Source: an uncultured Lacticaseibacillus sp.
GTDB lineage: Bacteria; Bacillota; Bacilli; Lactobacillales; Lactobacillaceae
Reading direction: 5' to 3'
Length of the DNA: 6,217 nucleotides
NCBI GenBank assembly: GCA_934293835.1
Contig: CAKQZO010000101.1
Span: 1-6,217, forward strand
Shown: in pieces, positions 1 to 4,425 of the stretch
Layout: the number at the start of each line of letters is the position of its first letter
Position numbering within the stretch: the first letter of the stretch is position 1
Program-made: the position numbers and the translations under genes
The notes under the pieces: model-generated
What the model was told of the DNA's origin: nothing
What the model saw: only the letters and a program-made list of their open reading frames with translations
The model's database searches: none

Positions 1-828
1 GAGCTGCTGGGCGTTGGAGTCTGCCTTGGCAATCGTGAGCAGGTCGCCTGTGAGTTGCCTTAGGCGCTTGGTTTCACTCAGGCTGGTGGCGATCGCTTCG
101 GTTTGATCGATGATCTTCGCGTTAGGCTTGGTCAGCATGGCTTCTTGTTGGCTTTGGATGACCGCCAGTGGCGCCCGCAACTCGTGCGCGGCATCGGCCA
201 CGAAGTCTTGTTGGTGTTGCCACGCCACGATGATCGGGCGAAGCGAACGGTTCGATAACCAATAGGCCAGCGCCAAGGCGAGTAGCCAGAACACGACCAT
301 CGTCAAGATCAGCGCCTGGCGGAAAGTTTTGAGTGCAAACACCTGGGAGTCGATGTTTTGGACGACCATCACGTACTTGCCGGCGTATGCGGCATTGGCG
401 TTGGTGCGGCGCACCTTCAACAACAGCGTGCGGAAGGTGCCGCTGGTGGTGGTGAGGGTGCGCATCTGGTTGAGATTGCGCTTATTTAGCTTGAGGTATT
501 GCAGGTAATGGTAAGCATCCATCCCGATCTGGGCTTGGTTAGCGATCTTGCCTTGCTTGTTGAAGACGATGATCGTGGTGCGAAAAGGGCTCGGCTCGTT
601 GCTTTGCGGCTTGCCGGCACGCATCGGCCGGCCGAGGTTGGTATCGCCTTTGGCGGTGAGCATCTTCTGTTTTTGTTGTGTCAGCGTCTGATCGATGTCG
701 CGGTAAACGGAGTGTTCGTACATGACAAAGACGATCAGGCCTAAGGCAATGAATAGGCCGGCGAAGCTGAGGAGTTGGGTGATGAACAGCCGGTGGCGTT
801 GGTGTTCGATCGCGGGATCGTTGTTCAA
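1..828 (-). CDS. ciaH: CiaH-like sensor histidine kinase, 3' end cut off by the window edge
   Basis: This frame is open from a TTG at 828-826 to base 1, giving the first 276 residues of a membrane sensor kinase that would phosphorylate the upstream-encoded regulator. Visible parts are a membrane helix at about 14-36, an extracytoplasmic sensor domain at about 37-170, a second helix at about 171-191, a short linker, and the dimerisation/phosphoacceptor domain with the H-box DFVADAAHELRAPLAVIQ, in which His215 is the phosphorylation site. The catalytic ATPase domain lies beyond the window. The TTG directly follows the regulator's TAA, and a GAGG lies 8 nt upstream inside the end of ciaR. The first later Met (residue 36) would remove the first helix, so TTG is the likely start, translationally coupled to ciaR. 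Unusually, the residue four after His is Ala219 rather than Thr/Asn. The CiaH assignment rests mainly on the partner regulator and the PI..W..QQDFV.D linker style, which resembles streptococcal CiaH. Confidence 0.88.
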   Translation of the reverse strand, partial: MNNDPAIEHQRHRLFITQLLSFAGLFIALGLIVFVMYEHSVYRDIDQTLTQQKQKMLTAKGDTNLGRPMRAGKPQSNEPSPFRTTIIVFNKQGKIANQAQIGMDAYHYLQYLKLNKRNLNQMRTLTTTSGTFRTLLLKVRRTNANAAYAGKYVMVVQNIDSQVFALKTFRQALILTMVVFWLLALALAYWLSNRSLRPIIVAWQHQQDFVADAAHELRAPLAVIQSQQEAMLTKPNAKIIDQTEAIATSLSETKRLRQLTGDLLTIAKADSNAQQL

Positions 829-1518
829 TTAATCTGCCTCACTTTGTAGAATATAACCGACACTGCGGATCGTGTGAATCATCTCGGCTGCCGGGGTTTG
901 GCGGAGCTTCTTGCGCAGGTTAGACATGTAGACTTCGACGACCGAAATCGCGGTGTCGGAATCGAATCCCCACAGGCGATCGAAAATCTGATCTTTGGTG
1001 ATGATCGTGTCGGCGTTTTGCAACAGGTAAACCAATAGATCGTATTCTTTGCCGTTGAGGGTGATGTCGTCGTGAGCGACGGTGACACTGTGGCTGGCGA
1101 GATCGACGGTGATCGCGCCGCAAGTCAAGATGTTATCGGTGGAGAGCTTGCCGGTGCGCTTCAACAGCGCGCGCAGCCGCATGATCAACTCTTCGCGGTG
1201 AAACGGCTTGGTTAAGTAATCGTCGCCGCCGAGGGTGAAACCGCAGAGCTTATCCGCCAAGGCGTCTTTGGCCGTTAGGATCAACACCGGCGTTTGGACC
1301 CCAGCGCCGCGGATGCTTTTGAGCAGGTCGAAGCCATTCATCTCCGGAAGCATGATATCGAGCACCATGGCGTCGAAGATATCTTGGCCAGCGAGGAATT
1401 CGCCATCGCTGCCGGTCAGCGCCGCGGTGGGCTCGGCGAATTCGCGAATGAAGTCACAGATGCTTTGGTTTAAGTTAGGGTCGTCTTCAACGACTAAGAT
1501 CTTTGGTTTATTTGACAA
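829..1518 (-). CDS. ciaR: CiaR-like response regulator (OmpR/PhoB family)
   Basis: This is a 229-aa DNA-binding response regulator, a normal length for the family. The receiver domain (about 5-120) has the acidic pocket E11-D12-D13, the phosphoacceptor Asp54 in VLDIMLPEMNG, Thr82 in LTAK and Lys104 in TKPF. The C-terminal winged helix (about 130-226) carries QIFDRLWGFDSDTAISVVEVY and ends TIRSVGYIL. These stretches, with the LLKRTGK linker, match what I recall of streptococcal CiaR much better than generic PhoB, so the CiaR call is fairly firm although made from memory. In streptococci CiaR controls envelope stress, competence and small RNAs; the role here is inferred. The start is TTG at 1518-1516, with GAGGG (complement of 1526-1530) 7 nt upstream. 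No ATG fits better, because the receiver begins directly after it. It is first in a two-gene operon with ciaH and is probably autoregulated through the repeat at 1560-1576. Confidence 0.93.
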   Translation of the reverse strand: MSNKPKILVVEDDPNLNQSICDFIREFAEPTAALTGSDGEFLAGQDIFDAMVLDIMLPEMNGFDLLKSIRGAGVQTPVLILTAKDALADKLCGFTLGGDDYLTKPFHREELIMRLRALLKRTGKLSTDNILTCGAITVDLASHSVTVAHDDITLNGKEYDLLVYLLQNADTIITKDQIFDRLWGFDSDTAISVVEVYMSNLRKKLRQTPAAEMIHTIRSVGYILQSEAD

Positions 1519-1525
1519 CGCGTTG

Positions 1526-1530
1526 CCCTC
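1526..1530 (-). promoter_or_regulatory. Ribosome binding site of ciaR, deciding a TTG start
   Basis: The minus strand reads GAGGG here, 7 nt before the TTG at 1518-1516. No in-frame ATG or GTG near the N-terminus has a comparable site, so this sets the TTG as the start. Confidence 0.75.
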
Positions 1531-1543
1531 TTTTCTAATCCTT

Positions 1544-1576
1544 ATCGTAATCGCTCAAGCCTAAAAGTACCTTAAA
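1544..1576 (-). promoter_or_regulatory. ciaRH promoter with a CiaR-type direct repeat
   Basis: On the minus strand, TTTAAG (complement of 1571-1576), a 5-nt spacer and TTTAGG (1560-1565) form a direct repeat with one mismatch to the streptococcal CiaR site TTTAAG-N5-TTTAAG. After exactly 10 nt comes TACGAT (1544-1549), a 4-of-6 match to the -10 consensus. There is no good -35 hexamer, so the repeat occupies the position where an activator would replace it. Transcription would begin near 1537, leaving a leader of about 20 nt before ciaR. The arrangement is what one expects for positive autoregulation by CiaR. The repeat and spacing are seen directly; binding is inferred. Confidence 0.65.
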
Positions 1577-1582
1577 CGGCGC

Positions 1583-1610
1583 TTGCAAGTCGACCAGTTT
1601 GACGTAGAAT
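1583..1610 (+). promoter_or_regulatory. Putative promoter of the 97-aa gene
   Basis: TTGCAA (1583-1588, 4 of 6) and TAGAAT (1605-1610, 5 of 6) are separated by 16 nt and would start transcription near 1617, giving a leader of about 27 nt. The CiaR-type repeat ends 6 bp upstream of the -35, at roughly -41 to -57. An alternative -35, TTGACG at 1599-1604, has no matching -10. Confidence 0.45.
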
Positions 1611-1643
1611 GAGAATTAAACGATGGTAATGGGAGATGAGACG

Positions 1644-1937
1644 ATGGAACCGACAGAATCAATCACGCGCGCCCAGAAAAAAGAAGGCGCTAACCGGTTA
1701 CTTGAACATGGCTTTATCACCGAGCGTGACGAGCCGGCGATGATGGACAAAGATTGGGCTGATGACTTCTTGGTGCAGGTCAATGATGAACTGCGTCTGC
1801 GCAGCCTGACGAAGCGGGCGGTGTTGCAGAAGTTCAATTATTACATGGGCGACGGCGTGATCATCTACGACCCAGAAGTGATCAACGAAGTCGATGCGAA
1901 GCGCAAACTCCGCTACGCGCTAGGCTTCCACAAATAA
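1644..1937 (+). CDS. Hypothetical protein, 97 aa
   Basis: I do not recognise this protein. The ATG at 1644 is chosen over the upstream ATGs at 1623 and 1629 because GGGAG (1631-1635) lies 8 nt before it, while the upstream ones have no ribosome binding site. The product is soluble-looking, highly charged and rich in Asp, Glu, Arg and Lys. It has no membrane helix, signal peptide, Cys cluster or recognisable HTH. The N-terminal half is probably helical. The middle (LRLRSLTKRAVLQKFNYYMG) is basic and is followed by a hydrophobic GVIIYDPEVINEV stretch. It is divergent from ciaRH across 125 bp that contain the CiaR-type repeat, so co-regulation is possible. Its last 18 bp overlap, tail to tail, the end of the oxidoreductase gene. 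A good ribosome site, a plausible promoter and sequence free of low complexity support a real gene; function is unknown. Confidence 0.75.
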   Translation: MEPTESITRAQKKEGANRLLEHGFITERDEPAMMDKDWADDFLVQVNDELRLRSLTKRAVLQKFNYYMGDGVIIYDPEVINEVDAKRKLRYALGFHK

Positions 1938-2924
1938 CACCGACTTGCCAGTGCTGTGGCCGGCTTCCAAAGTTTGCGTTGCGGCAACTAGGTTGTCAAG
2001 CGTGAGCGGGGCTTCGGCGGTGACGCTGGCGGTGAGTTTGCCGCCGGCGTACAGCGTCACGATGCGGTCGAGGATGGCGCGGGTCGATTTGAAAGCCACG
2101 CCGTAATCGGATTTGGTGAACATGTATTCTTGATCGAAGCTGGCGCTCTTAGGCTTTAATCCCGCCAGCTCAAGTGGCTTGGTCGGCGTGACGATCGTGA
2201 CGATGTGGCCAAGCGGCGCGATCAGCTTGGTGGCGGCTTCGAGATAAGGCTCTGGCGCATACAGGATCGCGATGCCATCGACCAGGCGCATGATGGCTTG
2301 TTGCCAGTGCTCGTGATAGTCCAGCGGCGTGTCGACGCCGTGTTCGCGCAGCCAGTCGAAGTGCGGCTTGCTTGCGGTGGCGATGACGGTCAGCCCGGCC
2401 CAATGGGCGAGTTGGGTCAACATCGAGCCCACGCCGCCAGCGCCGTTGATGACTAAGAGTGTCTTGCCGCGGTTGGCATCGGCGTGGGGGATGAAGCCCA
2501 TCTTCTCGAACAGTACTTCCCAGGCGGTCAGCCCGACCAGCGGCAAGGCCGCCAGCTCGGTGGCTGGCGCGGCCGCCGGGGCTGATGCGACCAGGTTGGC
2601 GGGAACGGCTTGGTAGTGTTGATAGCTACCGGCCTTTTTAGTCGTGCCGGCGTACAAGACGCGCTGGCCGACGAAGAATTCGTGGACGTCGGCGCCCAGC
2701 GCTTGAACGCGCCCGACCGCATCGTAGCCGAAGATCTTCGGGTCCGTCTGCGGCTGGAGGTTGGCGCGGAGTTTGGTGTCGATCGGGTTCAGCGAAATAG
2801 CCTGGATGGCGACGACGATTTCGTTGGCGGCAGGAGTCGGGATCGGTAAGTCGACTGCGGTGAAGCAATCGGGATCGGTGATGGGGCGGCCGTCGAAGGC
2901 GGCAAAAGCGAGATTAGTTGGCAT
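1920..2924 (-). CDS. Zinc-independent MDR-family NAD(P)H oxidoreductase (quinone reductase-like)
   Basis: This 334-aa cytoplasmic enzyme belongs to the medium-chain dehydrogenase/reductase superfamily, in the group often annotated as 'zinc-binding alcohol dehydrogenase family'. The GroES-like N-terminal domain (about 25-120) contains SLNPIDTKLR (44-53), typical of quinone-oxidoreductase-like members, and FGYDAVGRV (65-73). The Rossmann domain follows, with the cofactor motif INGAGGVGSMLTQLA (159-173). The only cysteine is Cys20, and the Cys/His/Glu zinc ligands of true alcohol dehydrogenases are absent, so it is very probably zinc-independent despite the usual family name. It likely reduces a quinone, enone or reactive carbonyl with NADPH; the substrate cannot be read from sequence. 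The ATG at 2924-2922 has GGAG (complement of 2931-2934) 6 nt upstream. It is monocistronic, divergent from a small membrane protein, and overlaps the convergent 97-aa gene by 18 bp with no terminator in between. Confidence 0.92.
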   Translation of the reverse strand: MPTNLAFAAFDGRPITDPDCFTAVDLPIPTPAANEIVVAIQAISLNPIDTKLRANLQPQTDPKIFGYDAVGRVQALGADVHEFFVGQRVLYAGTTKKAGSYQHYQAVPANLVASAPAAAPATELAALPLVGLTAWEVLFEKMGFIPHADANRGKTLLVINGAGGVGSMLTQLAHWAGLTVIATASKPHFDWLREHGVDTPLDYHEHWQQAIMRLVDGIAILYAPEPYLEAATKLIAPLGHIVTIVTPTKPLELAGLKPKSASFDQEYMFTKSDYGVAFKSTRAILDRIVTLYAGGKLTASVTAEAPLTLDNLVAATQTLEAGHSTGKSVLFVEA

Positions 2925-2930
2925 GGGGTA

Positions 2931-2942
2931 CTCCTTTTTTTT
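2931..2942 (-). promoter_or_regulatory. Ribosome binding site preceded by an A8 tract
   Basis: On the minus strand eight consecutive A residues (complement of 2935-2942) run straight into GGAG (2931-2934), 6 nt before the oxidoreductase ATG. Unstructured A-rich leaders commonly favour ribosome binding. A homopolymer of eight can also vary in length, although here it lies upstream of the Shine-Dalgarno and would not alter the reading frame. Confidence 0.55.
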
Positions 2943-2964
2943 GGTGGTGAGGCGATTGTTAAGT

Positions 2965-3006
2965 TTTCATTACCTAGTGTAATTCAACGGCTTCGTCTGG
3001 TAAACT
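2965..3006. promoter_or_regulatory. Divergent, overlapping promoters with an inverted-repeat operator candidate
   Basis: On the plus strand, TGGTAAACT (2998-3006) is an extended -10 for the membrane protein gene; it lacks a clear -35. On the minus strand, TTTACC (complement of 2999-3004) and TACACT (2976-2981) are spaced 17 nt and could drive the oxidoreductase gene. The two promoters would therefore overlap. A dyad, ATTAC (2969-2973), CTAGT, GTAAT (2979-2983), extended outwards by a further TT/AA pair (2965-2966 and 2986-2987), covers the minus-strand -10 and start region, a typical repressor position. The regulator is not identifiable from this window. Confidence 0.4.
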
Positions 3007-3038
3007 AGATGCACAATACTCGTGAAAAGAGGTCCCTC

Positions 3039-3392
3039 ATGTCGCATGCTAAAAAAAGCCACGCTTACGGCTTAGTCATCATCTTGGTACTTGGCGCCAT
3101 CGTCTTCAGCTGGATCGGCTGGTTCGCGACCAATCCGCAAGACCCGTTGGCACAGATGGCGACCGTTAGCCTAGGCGTTGGCTTGGCTGTTGGCGTGTGG
3201 TTGATCGTCGGTTTAGATGATTCCTGCCAGACCCGCAAAGGCCGCTTCTGGGTCGACGTGGTGGTGGGGGGCTTCATGATGCTACTTATCTACCTGTTCA
3301 TGCTCGGGCTGACCTTCGATTGGGTCTTCACCTTCGGCGCGATCGCCATCGTCGTCGGCTTGGCCGGCCTGTTCTCGCTTCGGCGCCTGTGA
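3039..3392 (+). CDS. Small four-helix integral membrane protein, unknown function
   Basis: This 117-aa protein is not recognised as a named family. The ATG at 3039 has AAGAGG (3027-3032) 6 nt upstream. The ATG at 3009, ten codons earlier, has no ribosome site and sits too close to the predicted transcription start. Four hydrophobic segments lie at about 11-30, 40-58, 71-90 and 95-113. Their flanks are a basic N-terminus (SHAKKSHAYG), a polar loop containing DDSCQTRKGRF (60-70), and a C-terminal LRR. The basic ends suggest both termini face the cytoplasm. No transporter or enzyme motif is visible; the three Trp residues in and after helix 1 and the DDSC loop are the only distinctive points. 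It is divergent from the oxidoreductase gene and converges on mleR, and its transcript ends at the hairpin 3395-3446. It appears to be a single-gene unit. Confidence 0.8.
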   Translation: MSHAKKSHAYGLVIILVLGAIVFSWIGWFATNPQDPLAQMATVSLGVGLAVGVWLIVGLDDSCQTRKGRFWVDVVVGGFMMLLIYLFMLGLTFDWVFTFGAIAIVVGLAGLFSLRRL

Positions 3393-3394
3393 AA

Positions 3395-3446
3395 GCAAAA
3401 CACCTTTACCTCGCGGTTCTTCTCCGCGGCGTAAAGGTGTTTTTGC
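3395..3446. terminator. Bidirectional intrinsic terminator between the membrane protein gene and mleR
   Basis: The left arm AAAACACCTTTAC (3397-3409) pairs over 13 bp with GTAAAGGTGTTTT (3431-3443). It extends to GC/GC at the outer ends around one bulged T. An inner GC stem, CGCGG (3412-3416) with CCGCG (3424-3428), closes a 7-nt loop TTCTTCT. The T-run falls at the 3' side on the plus strand (3440-3444), and the matching A-run gives a U-tract on the minus strand. It starts 3 nt after the membrane protein stop and ends just before the mleR stop, so it serves both convergent genes. Confidence 0.88.
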
Positions 3447-3447
3447 G

Positions 3448-4317
3448 TTATTGTAAAATCGCGCGCAACTGCTTCATCTCCGGGGTGAACACCTGCCCGC
3501 GCCGCGTGACCACAGAGATACAAAATTGTGGTTGGTCGGCGCCTGCCAGCTTGATGGTGGTCAAATCGTCTTGGGCGGTCACCGCAAGTTGGGCGAGGAA
3601 GCTGATGCCGACGCCTTCGTGCACCATCTGCTTGAGCAGGGTCACGTTGGTGGTGCGATAAACGATGCTGGGCTGGATTCCGGCTTGTGCGATGAACCAC
3701 GACAGCGCCTTGGTGTGGACGAAGCCTTCTGACAATGTGATGAACGGTTGGTTGGCGAGCTGGGCAAAATCCAGCACATCTGCTTGCGCCAAAGGGTGTG
3801 TCTTGGGTACTACGATCGTAAACGGTACGTTGGTGATCGGCTGCACGTCTAGGTCTGGGGCGACCAGCGGCCCGTCGGCACCGAGCAACGCGATATCGAG
3901 GTGGCCGGCGCGCAGTGCGGCTAGCAGGTTCTCGGAGCCGTCTTCGACGGTTTGGATGCGGTCCATGAGCTTGGCCTTGAGCAGGCGTGGCGCCAAAGTC
4001 GGGAAATAAAAGGAGCCGTTGATCGGCGGCAAGCCAAAGCGGATCTTGGGTTGGCGCATTTCGGCGAGCTCGACTTCTGCCAGGTGTAATTCTTTGATCA
4101 CCACGGTGGCACGCGTGTAGAGTTGGCGTCCGGCCGGAGTCACGGTGAGCTGGCCGTGGCTTTGATCGCGATCGATGAGTTGAATCCCAAACGCGCTTTC
4201 TAGCCGCTTCAAGGCCATCGTGATCGTTGGTTGCGTGACCGCAAAGTGGGTCGCAACTTGGGAAAAGTTTTTTTCGTCGACTAAGGCGACAAAGTATTCG
4301 AGATCGCGTGTATTCAT
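3448..4317 (-). CDS. mleR: LysR-type regulator of the malolactic genes (MleR)
   Basis: This 289-aa LysR-family transcription regulator has the usual family length. The N-terminal winged HTH spans about 1-60, with the recognition region FSQVATHFAVTQPTITMALKRLE near residues 18-40, followed by a linker helix and a periplasmic-binding-protein-like effector domain (about 88-289) in two lobes. In known mle loci MleR activates mleS in response to L-malate and is transcribed divergently, exactly as here; the name relies on this arrangement plus family membership. The ATG at 4317-4315 has a perfect AGGAGG (complement of 4325-4330) 7 nt upstream. It ends at 3448, directly beside the shared terminator. 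Its promoter overlaps a T-N11-A dyad at 4334-4348, suggesting negative autoregulation. No oddities: HTH and effector domains look complete. Confidence 0.93.
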   Translation of the reverse strand: MNTRDLEYFVALVDEKNFSQVATHFAVTQPTITMALKRLESAFGIQLIDRDQSHGQLTVTPAGRQLYTRATVVIKELHLAEVELAEMRQPKIRFGLPPINGSFYFPTLAPRLLKAKLMDRIQTVEDGSENLLAALRAGHLDIALLGADGPLVAPDLDVQPITNVPFTIVVPKTHPLAQADVLDFAQLANQPFITLSEGFVHTKALSWFIAQAGIQPSIVYRTTNVTLLKQMVHEGVGISFLAQLAVTAQDDLTTIKLAGADQPQFCISVVTRRGQVFTPEMKQLRAILQ

Positions 4318-4333
4318 TGTCCCGCCTCCTCAT

Positions 4334-4348
4334 ATCAATAGATTTTAT
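4334..4348. promoter_or_regulatory. Candidate LysR-type (T-N11-A) operator for MleR
   Basis: T4335 and A4347 are separated by 11 nt within an imperfect dyad: AT.AA (4334-4338) pairs with TT.AT (4344-4348). It overlaps the mleR -10 and start region and is centred about 58 bp upstream of the predicted mleS start. LysR regulators classically bind there to repress themselves and activate the divergent gene. The dyad is weak, so this is a positional inference. Confidence 0.4.
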
Positions 4349-4350
4349 CA
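4342..4350 (-). promoter_or_regulatory. mleR promoter, extended -10
   Basis: The minus strand reads TG-A-TAAAAT, an extended -10 with a 5-of-6 hexamer. No good -35 lies 16-18 nt upstream, which the TG element can compensate for. Transcription would start near 4335, about 18 nt before mleR. Confidence 0.5.
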
Positions 4351-4362
4351 CAACTTCGCCGT

Positions 4363-4392
4363 TTGACTATATTTTTGGCGAGCGCGTATGCT
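4363..4392 (+). promoter_or_regulatory. mleS promoter
   Basis: TTGACT (4363-4368, 5 of 6) is followed after 18 nt by TATGCT (4387-4392, 4 of 6). A start near 4399 leaves a leader of about 27 nt. The weak -10 and long spacer fit a promoter that needs an activator, consistent with MleR control. Confidence 0.55.
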
Positions 4393-4425
4393 GACTCTCG
4401 TAATCCAATCCGATGGAGGCAAATC

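Noticed and set aside
89..96. GCGATCGC palindrome, also seen near 3339, and many other GATCG words
   Set aside because: These resemble cyanobacterial HIP1 or a skewed word, but they fall inside codons such as GAT/ATC/GCG that this genome favours, and two copies in 6 kb are not evidence of a functional repeat.
499..744. An 81-codon plus-strand frame inside the sensor kinase
   Set aside because: It is antisense to the kinase sensor domain, whose 276-codon frame is continuous and has clear helices and an H-box.
1468..1478. A TTTAAG word inside ciaR resembling a CiaR half-site
   Set aside because: It has no second half-site at the right distance and lies within coding sequence.
3290..4351. A 353-codon minus-strand frame overlapping mleR
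   Set aside because: It lies in another frame over mleR and the terminator. Its translation is Arg/Pro/His-rich with no domain, whereas mleR has a full LysR architecture and a perfect ribosome site.
4363..4425. N-terminal extension of MleS from the TTG at 4363
   Set aside because: This TTG is part of the likely -35 hexamer and has no ribosome site; the ATG at 4426 has GGAGG at 6 nt and matches the family N-terminus.
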